The notes under the pieces were generated by a model. It saw only the letters and a program-made list of their open reading frames with translations. It did not search any database and was not told the DNA's origin. Made by a program: the position numbers and the translations under genes. Source: Harmothoe impar (lineage: Eukaryota; Annelida; Polychaeta; Phyllodocida; Polynoidae). From it: a stretch of DNA of 64,000 bases. The stretch covers positions 19,769,166 to 19,833,165 of the forward strand of contig OX381717.1 in NCBI GenBank assembly GCA_947462335.1. Direction: 5' to 3'. This document shows, piece after piece, positions 9,666 through 17,435 of this stretch (within the stretch, counting starts at the first letter, position 1; the number at the start of each line of letters is the position of its first letter).

Positions 9666-10828
9666 GACACCTCATTCGACACCTACTCGCCGACAGTACC
9701 ACCGCTACCGCCACCGCCAGCGTCATCGCCACCGTCGTCCCCATGACGGACTCAGAGCAGCAACAACACTACAAACGCTTAGCGCTCGTGGATCCTGAGA
9801 CGCTCTACAAATCATCACGAGCAGGTCTACTTCATCATGTGCCCGCTGCTGCTACTACTAGCGCTGCTACTACTGCAGTCGCTGCTGCTAGTACTTCTAC
9901 TGCTCCAAACCTTCCTCCTCTTCCTGATGAGCGTACTGAAAAGAACGAGAGTTCCGCTTCTGCCACCGCCGCCCGCCTACCTGCCGATATGGCCTATTAC
10001 CACAAGCAGGCAGAACAGTCCCTTCATCCCGACGCGGCCTTGCACCAGGTGCTACAGTTTATCTACAGGGACTTGGACTTAGTGTTGAACGATCCCACTT
10101 TGGAATTGCGCGAGAAAATGTTGAAATACCGAAGGTTGTTGAATAGATTGCAATTTTTTCTCGCGAATCCCAACAACAGCAACATCTCTTCGTCCTACAC
10201 TTCTTCGCCCCCGGCTCACCTCCGTCAGTCTGCTGAAGAAGCCAGCGCGTCCCTACTTGAGCGGTTGGTGAACCAAGTTCCCAAGAGGAATCGCACCCGG
10301 ACCGTGGCGCTGTACAAACAATTGGAGAAATCCGGTGTGGTCAAGTGGAAGGAGGACGGTGTGGTGCGCGAGATGTCGGGTCGGAGAATACCACCTGAGC
10401 ATCGCATCAACATAGTGGACTTACTGAACGACGCCGCCAGGTTCAGGAAGACGGCACCCAGACCGGCGGGCTTCTCTCCGTTCACAAAAGCGCTGCGCGA
10501 AGCAGTTCCCACAGACTCCTTGATCGGAAACCATCTGTATAAAGTGAGCGGACCTGGCCAAAGCTTGGACACACGCCTTGCTGACAGAGGTCGGAAACGA
10601 CCGAGCTTCGACTCGGAAGAAGGAGAAGCAGCAGCAGCAGCAGTAGCAGCAGCAGACTCTTCTCTCCAGGTGGACGATCAATCCTCTGACGACGAGGAGG
10701 GCAGTGAACTTTTCCAAACTCCGACTTCCTATAGGAGCGCGGGGAGTAATAAAAGGAAAGGGCGCAACCGCCTAGCGGCGACGTCGTCGTTCACGCCCTC
10801 AACAAGTCGACGATGGGCAAACCAGTGA
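9662..10828 (+). CDS. Conserved Polinton protein of unknown function, 388 aa
   Basis: The amino third is low-complexity Ala/Thr/Ser. Residues about 125-165 form a helical segment. A conserved block near 200-305 (KRNRTRTVALYKQLEKSG, then IVDLLNDAARFRK, ending in SLIGN) matches a domain I know from many Polintons, without assigned activity. The carboxy part is acidic, with a poly-Ala tract, and then basic. It starts within the stop of the upstream gene (ATGA) and overlaps the integrase start by 16 nt. A second ATG (MTDSEQQQ) at about residue 28 could be the real start. Confidence 0.75.
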   Translation: MRHLIRHLLADSTTATATASVIATVVPMTDSEQQQHYKRLALVDPETLYKSSRAGLLHHVPAAATTSAATTAVAAASTSTAPNLPPLPDERTEKNESSASATAARLPADMAYYHKQAEQSLHPDAALHQVLQFIYRDLDLVLNDPTLELREKMLKYRRLLNRLQFFLANPNNSNISSSYTSSPPAHLRQSAEEASASLLERLVNQVPKRNRTRTVALYKQLEKSGVVKWKEDGVVREMSGRRIPPEHRINIVDLLNDAARFRKTAPRPAGFSPFTKALREAVPTDSLIGNHLYKVSGPGQSLDTRLADRGRKRPSFDSEEGEAAAAAVAAADSSLQVDDQSSDDEEGSELFQTPTSYRSAGSNKRKGRNRLAATSSFTPSTSRRWANQ

Positions 10829-11949
10829 AGAGACTGACCAAGAAGGAAAAAGAAAAGAAGCGCGTAGTAGCTAGATATACCGACGTCAAAGCGCCCTCCA
10901 GTTTCACTAGCGTGACTAAACTCCAGAAACATCATTTTCGCCACCTAAACCCGGCCGTCATGCGAGATGCTTTAGTGTCGCTGGACGCCTACACTAAACA
11001 TAAACCCATTCGGAGAAAATTCGCAAGGAACAAGACTATAACCGGCGCAATCGATCAGCAGTGGCAGATAGATCTGATGGACATGCAAGCTTTGGCGTCT
11101 CACAACGACCGCTTCCGGTACGTGGTGACGGCGATCGACGTTTTCTCTAGGTACGCGTGGGCCGTTCCCATTAAATCCAAGAGCGGCGCTGATGTCACCG
11201 AGGCCTTCCGAGAGATGACAGGCACTGGCGAGAGACGACCGCGCACTGTTCAGACAGACAAGGGGAAAGAGTTTTTGAACAAGATCTTTCAAGATCACTT
11301 GAAGAGCGAGGGCATAGAGTTCTTCACTGGCGAGAACGACGACATCAAAGCTAGTCTAGTGGAGCGCTTGAACCGCAGTCTGAAGGAGAAGCTGTGGCGT
11401 TATTTCACACACAAGCGCACGTATCGCTACGTAGACGTACTGCACCATGTAGTGTCTTCTTACAATCGCACTCACCACAAGACGTTGAAAATGGCGCCGG
11501 CTCAAGTCAGCTCGGAAAACAGCGAAACAGTTTTCTACCGACAAGATCTCCCAACTAACAAACAAATCGACGAAATATGGAAAAAGAAGAAAAAAACAAA
11601 GACGTCCGCCGTCGACGTCATCGCTCCGGGTGACAGAGTGAGGATGTTGAGAACTAAAGGCGCCTTCGACAAAGGGTACGAGGGAAACTGGCGCGAGGAA
11701 GTGGTCGACGTTGCTAAGACGTTGGGAAGCAGAGGGTTCGAGCTGAAAGACGACAAGGGCGAGGAGATAAAAGGCGTCTTCTACCCGGAAGAGGTTCAGA
11801 AGGTGTACAAGAGTCGTTACGACAACAACTACCTGATAGACGAGGTGTTGCGCCGCAAGACCGTCGACGGTAAAGAGTTAGCTTTCGTACGTTGGTTAAG
11901 TTACGACGACAAGTTCAACGAGTGGATCCCCGTCAAAAAAATAACGTAG
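10813..11949 (+). CDS. INT: Polinton integrase (DDE, retroviral type) with chromo-like tail
   Basis: This 378-aa protein carries the catalytic triad D87 (in WQIDLMDM), D150 (VQTDKGKEF) and E185 (SLVERLNRSLK), spaced as in retroviral integrases. The amino end is very basic. A carboxy segment near 335-378 (YLIDEVLRRK to FVRWLSYDDKFNEWIP) resembles a chromodomain, a known feature of Polinton integrases. The enzyme joins element ends to target DNA and produces the 6-bp duplication seen here. The frame is intact. It overlaps the upstream ORF by 16 nt and is followed by an A-tract leading into the minor capsid gene. Confidence 0.95.
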   Translation: MGKPVKRLTKKEKEKKRVVARYTDVKAPSSFTSVTKLQKHHFRHLNPAVMRDALVSLDAYTKHKPIRRKFARNKTITGAIDQQWQIDLMDMQALASHNDRFRYVVTAIDVFSRYAWAVPIKSKSGADVTEAFREMTGTGERRPRTVQTDKGKEFLNKIFQDHLKSEGIEFFTGENDDIKASLVERLNRSLKEKLWRYFTHKRTYRYVDVLHHVVSSYNRTHHKTLKMAPAQVSSENSETVFYRQDLPTNKQIDEIWKKKKKTKTSAVDVIAPGDRVRMLRTKGAFDKGYEGNWREEVVDVAKTLGSRGFELKDDKGEEIKGVFYPEEVQKVYKSRYDNNYLIDEVLRRKTVDGKELAFVRWLSYDDKFNEWIPVKKIT

Positions 11950-11964
11950 AAAAAAAAAAAAAAA
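11950..11964 (+). promoter_or_regulatory. Poly(A) leader before the minor capsid ATG
   Basis: Fifteen A residues directly precede ATG 11965. A similar A-rich leader precedes the ATPase ATG at 8608 and a shorter one the pX-like ATG at 13095. Such tracts could serve internal initiation or A-slippage; function is not shown. Confidence 0.45.
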
Positions 11965-13083
11965 ATGAACATCACTCTACCTAGCAACAGCTGTATGGAG
12001 TATTATCCTGACAACAGCTTGACGTCTTTCCGAACTCACTTCGACTCGCCGCTCCTTCTGCCCGAAGCGTACGAAGCGGCTCTGACTGAGATCATCCTCC
12101 CTACAGAATGGACTAACGTGCACGACGACGACTTGATCATCATTGTTCCTCTGCGCACCAAGGGTTCGCTAGAGGAGGCGATCCAGGTTTTAAAAGAAAC
12201 TAAATTCGCCGAAGGAAAAAAACCACAGGTAGACTGGAGGGGAATGAAAAACGCGAACGGTCTGAGCAAGCTAACGTTCAGCTCAAAATTCCCGCTGAGC
12301 TGGAAGGAAGCGAGCTATGTAACGGTGGAAGAGATATCAGACACGTCGGAAGAGCAGCAATTGAAACCAGAAACAAAAAGGTTCAAGAGAGAGGTCGACT
12401 TGAGACAGACGAATGCCGTATACAAGCAGTTCTTGTCCCCGGCGGTGAAGAAGAAGGCGATCAGCGATCAAGCAAGACAGATGATCGAAGAGATGGAGAA
12501 AGACATGGGAGTGCGCAGTTTCATGCCAAACATATTCGAGATACCTCCTATTTTCACCGGAAGCAACCACACCCTAATCGAGCGCTTGAGTGAGACGTTG
12601 CGAGATGACAGACTAGAGGGCGACAGCTTCTTGCTCAAACCGATGCGGATCTTATCGTACGACGCCAAGACGAAATGCGTCACCATCAAACCGCCGAGAC
12701 ACTGTGCTGTCCTGCTGAGTCAGCATCTCGCATGCGTTCTAGGCTTCGGAGAGAAGACGTGTTTCGCGTCGCCGACTACCGGCGCCTACTCGATGGATGT
12801 TTACGGGGACGTGCACTCTGTGTACATATACACCGACATGATCCAGGAGAGACGTGTGGGCGACATGCAAGTGCCGCTGTTGCGCTGCGTCGCGGTGGAC
12901 AGAGGCGGAAAGCGTCGAGGTGGCGTGCAAGCTATCAGTTTTCCCCATTTGGATTATTTCCCCTTGAAATCCAAGAGGTTTACCGAGGTCGGCATCTATT
13001 TAAGAGACCGATCCGGTCATTCCATCCCATTCAGTAGAGGCGAGGTGACCGTGACACTTCATCTGAGACCTATTGAGCGCTGA
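11965..13083 (+). CDS. Minor capsid protein (penton-like, single jelly roll)
   Basis: This 372-aa protein starts with the pattern typical of Polinton minor capsid proteins: an early SCMEYYPDNSLTSF followed by LPEAYEAALTEIILP. The middle has a charged insertion (about 120-180). The carboxy half is beta-rich and ends HLRPIER. In related elements it forms the capsid vertices. The frame is intact. It starts 15 nt after the integrase stop and ends 11 nt before the pX-like gene. The assignment rests on motif memory and gene order, with no alignment. Confidence 0.82.
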   Translation: MNITLPSNSCMEYYPDNSLTSFRTHFDSPLLLPEAYEAALTEIILPTEWTNVHDDDLIIIVPLRTKGSLEEAIQVLKETKFAEGKKPQVDWRGMKNANGLSKLTFSSKFPLSWKEASYVTVEEISDTSEEQQLKPETKRFKREVDLRQTNAVYKQFLSPAVKKKAISDQARQMIEEMEKDMGVRSFMPNIFEIPPIFTGSNHTLIERLSETLRDDRLEGDSFLLKPMRILSYDAKTKCVTIKPPRHCAVLLSQHLACVLGFGEKTCFASPTTGAYSMDVYGDVHSVYIYTDMIQERRVGDMQVPLLRCVAVDRGGKRRGGVQAISFPHLDYFPLKSKRFTEVGIYLRDRSGHSIPFSRGEVTVTLHLRPIER

Positions 13084-13094
13084 AAGAGAGAAAA

Positions 13095-13520
13095 ATGATG
13101 CGTCAACGCGTTCCGTACTTTCCACCCAGGCGCACCGTCGGCAAAGGGTACAGCGATTACTACAACGCGCAGCTGGGCAACGGCGTGAACATGTACAGTG
13201 GGCGCTCTTTCCAGAGCGGGCACGGTTTGGGCGGCGCTCTGTTAGGTCTGATGCGCTCGGCTACCCCGCTATTGAAGTCGGTGGGAAAAACGCTGCTCCG
13301 CGCCGGTGTGGGCGTAGCTAAAGATGTGCTGGCTGGTCGGACTTTAAAGAGCAGCGTGAAAGACCGAGGCGCAGGCGCTCTGAAATGACTGGCGAGTACG
13401 GCGTTCTCGGGAGGAAAGACGACTGTCGCGTCTAAGAAAGGGTCGAAACGTCGCCGGCATTCTCCTCAGACGGGCGGTGGCTCTTGCAAGAGACGTAGAG
13501 GGGATGTATTCGACCGGTAA
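13095..13520 (+). pseudogene. pX-like core protein, split by one in-frame TGA
   Basis: The first 97 codons give a Gly-rich amino end and the amphipathic stretch LLKSVGKTLLRAGVGVAKDV, which resembles adenovirus pX/pVI-type core peptides seen in adintoviruses. A TGA at 13386-13388 stops this part. The same frame continues open for 43 more codons to TAA 13520 with a strongly basic tail (KKGSKRRR, CKRRR), as expected for a DNA-condensing protein. The downstream codons look coding, so the stop seems recent, or it is read through. The context is TGA-CTG. Confidence 0.7.
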
Positions 13521-13537
13521 GCGCCTAGGCGTTCAGG

Positions 13538-13545
13538 TATAAATA
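13538..13545 (+). promoter_or_regulatory. TATA box of the major capsid gene
   Basis: TATAAATA lies 62 bp upstream of the major capsid ATG and just after the pX-like gene, so the capsid and protease genes probably form their own transcription unit. Confidence 0.6.
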
Positions 13546-13599
13546 AAAAGACTGGAGGCGGCCGGCGTCAGTCTGTCGGCCGCGTGAAGAGAGAACACA

Positions 13600-14883
13600 A
13601 TGGCTTACGTACACGAGAGCAGTAACGAGTGCGCGCTCTCTGAGCTCGACCTGCACACCGTAGCGCCGACTCAGACTACTATCTTAAAGTCGTCTTTCCT
13701 GGGGATAGAAACAAAAAACTCTTTAGAGGATGGAGGTAACATAAATTTCACCATCAACAAGTCGCAAGAGTACACAGACCTGAACGAGAATTACCTTCAT
13801 CTGGAATGTCAAGTGCTGAAAGCGAACGGAGCGGCGATCGAGGACACCGACACGGTAGCTCCGGTGAACAACTTGGCTCACTCGCTCTTCAAAGACGTCC
13901 AAGTCTCCATCGGCGGTTTCAAAGTGTCTGGCAACACCGAGACCTACCCTTACCGAGCTTACTTGGAAGGGTTACTCAACTACAACAAAGATGTGAAGGA
14001 CGGCGTCATGAGCGCCCAGAGGTGGCATGAAGATACGCCCGGTCAGTTTGACACGTTGACTGACGCGAATGCGGTGTACAAAGCGCGCAAGAAGCTAATC
14101 TCCAACAAGCGCTTTTCGCTGATGGCGCGACTGCACTTTGACCTGGCTCATCAACCGAAGCTCATCACTCTGAAACAGGCGGCGCCCTCTTTCTATCTGA
14201 TGTGCGCCGCTGACGGAGGCTACAGCTTGAAGATCTACAAAGCAAAGCTATACGTGCGACGCGTGCTGGTGGCGGACGCTGTAGCGGAAACGCACGAGAG
14301 AGTGGTGATAGAACACGGGCCCTTCGACTACCCGGTGAACAGAGTGGAGGTGACGACGTACGCCATCCCTCAAGGTAACAGAGATCACAGCTACACGCAC
14401 TCCAACACAGGCCAGCTTCCCAAGTCGATGATGATTTGCTTCCTGGACCACGACGCCTTCAATGGTAGCTACACCAAGAACCCGTTCGAGATGAAGCATT
14501 ACGACATCAGCTCGCTTCAAGTGATAGTGAACGATCAGAAAGTGCCGAACGACGCCTACGTGCCCGACTTTAAGACCAAAGCGGCCGTGAGAGAGTACTT
14601 GGCGCTACACACGGAAACGGGGATGTACGAGGGCGCGCGCTCCTGCGGTATTTCATACGATCAATTCCTGAACGGTTACACGGTGTTCCCCCTCGACTTA
14701 ACCCCAGACAGATCGCACGACGGGTGTCGCGTGAACCTTATAAGAGCGGGTCAGCTGAGGGTGGAAGTCAGTTTCCGCTCGGCGCTACAAGCGACAACAA
14801 CGGTGCTACTCTACTTGGTGTACGACAACGTCGTCGAGCTGACCCGAGATCGACACCCCATCACCGACTACCACATGAACTGA
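13600..14883 (+). CDS. MCP: Major capsid protein (double jelly roll, hexon-like)
   Basis: This intact 427-aa protein is of the type annotated in many invertebrate genomes as F54H12.2-like. These are the double jelly-roll major capsid proteins of Polintons. Seen here are an early segment INFTINKSQEYTDL, a Leu/Val-rich first jelly-roll region with NNLAHSLFKDVQVSIGG near residues 87-104, and a later FPLDLTPDRSHDG motif near 366 that typically precedes the last strands. It has its own TATA box and ends 29 nt before the protease ATG. It would form capsid hexamers if virions are made. Confidence 0.9.
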   Translation: MAYVHESSNECALSELDLHTVAPTQTTILKSSFLGIETKNSLEDGGNINFTINKSQEYTDLNENYLHLECQVLKANGAAIEDTDTVAPVNNLAHSLFKDVQVSIGGFKVSGNTETYPYRAYLEGLLNYNKDVKDGVMSAQRWHEDTPGQFDTLTDANAVYKARKKLISNKRFSLMARLHFDLAHQPKLITLKQAAPSFYLMCAADGGYSLKIYKAKLYVRRVLVADAVAETHERVVIEHGPFDYPVNRVEVTTYAIPQGNRDHSYTHSNTGQLPKSMMICFLDHDAFNGSYTKNPFEMKHYDISSLQVIVNDQKVPNDAYVPDFKTKAAVREYLALHTETGMYEGARSCGISYDQFLNGYTVFPLDLTPDRSHDGCRVNLIRAGQLRVEVSFRSALQATTTVLLYLVYDNVVELTRDRHPITDYHMN

Positions 14884-14912
14884 AGACAAGACGGCGGTAC
14901 TTGGCGTATCGT

Positions 14913-15365
14913 ATGAACACGCTTGAAATAAGCAGAGTGTTGAAGGAAAACGTTCACACAAAACATCGTTTCCTGGGCGTTTTCTCTTGTGACACTATTC
15001 CGAAGCACCCTATCAAAGACACTTGTTTCGTGAGCAACACAGATCCGCAACATTTACCAGGTCAGCATTGGGTGGCGTTTTACGTGTCGAGCACGGGTGA
15101 AGTGTACTACTTTGATTCCTTCGGCTTACCGCCGCTGAGTGCGGAGTTCTTGTCTTTCGTGGAACGCTCTGCTCCGTTCAAGTGGCAAAGAAACCGCATT
15201 CAACTACAAGACACTTCTGCTGACACCTGTGGACCTCATTGCGTTCATTTCCTAATTGAAGCATGTCGAACAAGAAACCCCAAGAAGTGTGTCATGCGCA
15301 TGAGCAAAATCCCAAAGCTGAGCGACCGGGCCGTGAGTCAGAAGCTATCGATGATGCTGTTGTGA
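14913..15365 (+). CDS. PRO: Adenain-like (Ulp1-fold) cysteine protease
   Basis: This 150-aa protein has the adenain triad in order: His52 in GQHWVAFYV, Asp68 in YYFDSFG, and Cys106 in TCGPHCVHFL, preceded by a Gln (97 or 99) for the oxyanion hole. In relatives it matures capsid and core proteins. ATG 14913 gives a protein of usual length; upstream in-frame codons overlap the capsid gene. It lies directly downstream of the major capsid gene, probably on the same transcript. The frame is intact. Confidence 0.92.
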   Translation: MNTLEISRVLKENVHTKHRFLGVFSCDTIPKHPIKDTCFVSNTDPQHLPGQHWVAFYVSSTGEVYYFDSFGLPPLSAEFLSFVERSAPFKWQRNRIQLQDTSADTCGPHCVHFLIEACRTRNPKKCVMRMSKIPKLSDRAVSQKLSMMLL

Positions 15366-15562
15366 CGGGTTGTTGCGATGGCGGCCGTTTCATGGAGGCA
15401 AAGATTCTCTGCCTTGCCGAAATGGTGTTGGATTTATCCAAAGTCGTGCAATGTCTATTGCAGAGAAGTCGTCCGGGGTGTGGTGGTGCGAGTGACGGCG
15501 GCGTGAGACTTTGCGGCCTGTTGAGTTGCTGCAAATCGAAGAAGCAAGCTAAAAAAGCATAA
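15263..15562 (+). CDS. Possible small Cys-rich protein at the Polinton right end
   Basis: This 99-aa ORF overlaps the last 103 nt of the protease in another frame. A shorter version could start at the Met codon near 15392. The unique part has a hydrophobic helix (AEMVLDLSKVVQCLL) and ends Cys-rich and basic (GLLSCCKSKKQAKKA). AATAAA follows at 15592. No family is recognised. Placement before the polyadenylation signal supports it; overlap with the protease weakens the upstream start. Confidence 0.35.
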   Translation: MSNKKPQEVCHAHEQNPKAERPGRESEAIDDAVVTGCCDGGRFMEAKILCLAEMVLDLSKVVQCLLQRSRPGCGGASDGGVRLCGLLSCCKSKKQAKKA

Positions 15563-15591
15563 ACTTGTGTGTTTTTTCTGATTGAAATGAA

Positions 15592-15597
15592 AATAAA
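15592..15597 (+). terminator. Polyadenylation signal of the capsid-protease unit
   Basis: AATAAA lies 30 nt after the last ORF and just inside the right inverted repeat. Confidence 0.6.
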
Positions 15598-15625
15598 GAA
15601 TAAAATGAAAAAGAAAAGAAATTAT

Positions 15626-16065
15626 CTTGTTGTGTTTTTATTTCTATATATAAGTTACATAACTTTTTTTTGTTTGTTTGTTTACAAACAGTCACGTGTC
15701 ACGTGGTGTTGTTTACAAACAAGAGAGCCACGTGGTGTTGTTTACAAACAAACCCTAAGTAGGTCACGTTACCCTAGTTACCAGAATGCCGGCTTCTGAT
15801 TGGCTGAGCCTAAGTAGGTCACGTGACGTAAGTAGGTCACGTTACCATTGTTACCAGAATGCCAGCCTCTGATTGGCTGAGAGCTTCTAAGTAGGTCAGT
15901 AGGTCACCCAGAATGCTGGCTTCTGATTGGCTGAGAGCCCTAAGTAGGTCACGTTACCATGGCAACGGGTCACGTGACCAAATGGAGGCCTCTGATTGGC
16001 TGCATGTCGATTGAGTAATAAACAGTAGTTAACTATAGTCCCGTTCCGATACATACTATACTACT
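15626..16065 (-). repeat. Right terminal inverted repeat of the Polinton
   Basis: Mirror image of 5635-6055, with the same CCAAT, CACGTG and GTAAACA arrays. It ends ...CATACTATACTACT next to the duplicated GACGAG. Small length differences between the two repeats show some divergence since insertion. Confidence 0.95.
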
Positions 16066-16071
16066 GACGAG
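16066..16071. repeat. Right 6-bp target-site duplication of the Polinton
   Basis: GACGAG, identical to 5629-5634. Confidence 0.93.
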
Positions 16072-16139
16072 ATATGTGGGTACAGGCTACCACAACACCA
16101 CCAGGACTTGACCTGCACCTCATAGTAGCACCGTCTACA

Positions 16140-16493
16140 TACACTGAAAATCCATAGTTTGAAAGGGTTAGTCAATACAGACTAACCTAGGTTGGTCATA
16201 TGAGTGTTAGTCACAATGGCAAAGTTTATTCAAAAATGACCATGGGGTCAGTCAGTAGTGGCTAACCTAGGTCCATCATTGGTGTGTTGAATTTGTATAC
16301 CACTAGTTGGGGCCACCTGTGATGAACACTCCCCCTGGAACTAGAAATACTAAGGTGCGTTGGTCAGTAGTGACCAACCTGACAATAGTAACTAATCTAG
16401 GTTGGTCGTATAGGGAGCCAAAAAATGACGTACTAGGTTAGGCACTATTGACTGAGAGGTTGGGCATATAGGGAGCCTAGGAATATCAGTGTA
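16140..16493. repeat. MITE-like element with TACACTG ends, copy 1
   Basis: The ends TACACTGAAAATCC and GGAATATCAGTGTA are inverse complements. The interior contains repeated TAGTCAGT, CTAACCTAGG and GTTGGTC motifs. A second copy lies at 26974-27326. Confidence 0.75.
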
Positions 16494-16822
16494 ATTAAGA
16501 CCAGAGAATTTGGTGAAACATCCTATATGGAGGTAGTGATCATCCAGTATGGGCGCTACCTCATCAACATAAGCTACCATCACCTCACACCATTTAAACA
16601 TTTAGGAGCAGCTCACACTATGCTAACAATCACAGATCTCAGACATCACAGTTTTACAGTGCTCATTTATGACAGACAGTGGACCCTGGAGGTGGTGACC
16701 CGGGATCCTACCAGGATGAATGAATGAAGCACAAGCAAACAGAGATGAAAACAGGACATTAAGGGGTGCTCCCCACTTGGAGGGTTACACTCAAGTAATG
16801 ACTCCCTGTAGTTTTATCAATG

Positions 16823-16915
16823 AAAGGGGCATTCTCACCACTCACACTTACCACATAGCAGACTAGAATAGTACTAGAATTGTGAGTGGGAAACGCTCGG
16901 TGAGAATGCCACTTT
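16823..16915. repeat. Short MITE, about 93 bp, copy 1
   Basis: The ends AAAGGGGCATTCTCACC and GGTGAGAATGCCACTTT are inverse complements, with a further CCACTCAC/GTGAGTGG pair inside. A second copy is at 31471-31564. Confidence 0.75.
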
Positions 16916-17435
16916 AAGTTTCTCTCTGGCGCCTCGCCAAATTCTCTGGTCTAGCCTTTAGCAGCGACAGCTATGCCATGGCTCTTCACTGGTACCCGTC
17001 CCCGACTGGCCTTCTCAGCAACCAACAGCAGAACAGTAGTTGACCCAGCATGCTTACATACCGGGTACAAGGCCGAGTGTGGCATTTAAACCTGTTTCAT
17101 GGCCAGACCCTGTCCTACGCAAGTAGCGTATGTAGATACCGATGTTCATATTGGGGTAGTCTACATGGTGTTTCAAGCTGGCCCCAACTCGTCCTTGAAC
17201 GGGTATGAGCGACATTGCTGGCATCTGAGGGGCCATGACTGCGTCACTTACCCTACCTGGTACCCATCCACACTTTTAACATCGCAGCACCAAGCGTGCT
17301 GGAACTACTTTCCCCATCAACCATTCGTGCCTGCGATGACGGTCGGGTACAGAGGTTGAGGTGGTGCCAGCTCAAATGGGAGAGCTACATTCCTGCATAT
17401 ATCCATTTCACAAGAATGTACATAATTCATGAACA

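Larger units (their letters stand above)
5635..16065 (+). mobile_element. Polinton/Maverick element, 10.4 kb, complete ends, no polymerase B
   Basis: It is bounded by inverted repeats that start AGTAGTATAGTATG and by a perfect GACGAG duplication. The main genes are all on the plus strand: ATPase, small conserved protein, unknown conserved protein, integrase, minor capsid, pX-like, major capsid and protease. This capsid, protease, ATPase and integrase set defines Polintons and the related adintoviruses. The protein-primed DNA polymerase, normally over 3 kb, is missing: 6056-8290 holds only triplet repeats and two small ORFs. Most ORFs are intact, but the ATPase and pX genes each carry one in-frame TGA. 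Base composition is more GC-rich than the surrounding DNA. Confidence 0.95.

Noticed and set aside
8704..13388. The two Polinton TGA codons as selenocysteine
   Set aside because: Neither position is one where a selenocysteine enzyme is known, and I see no selenocysteine insertion element near the 3' ends.
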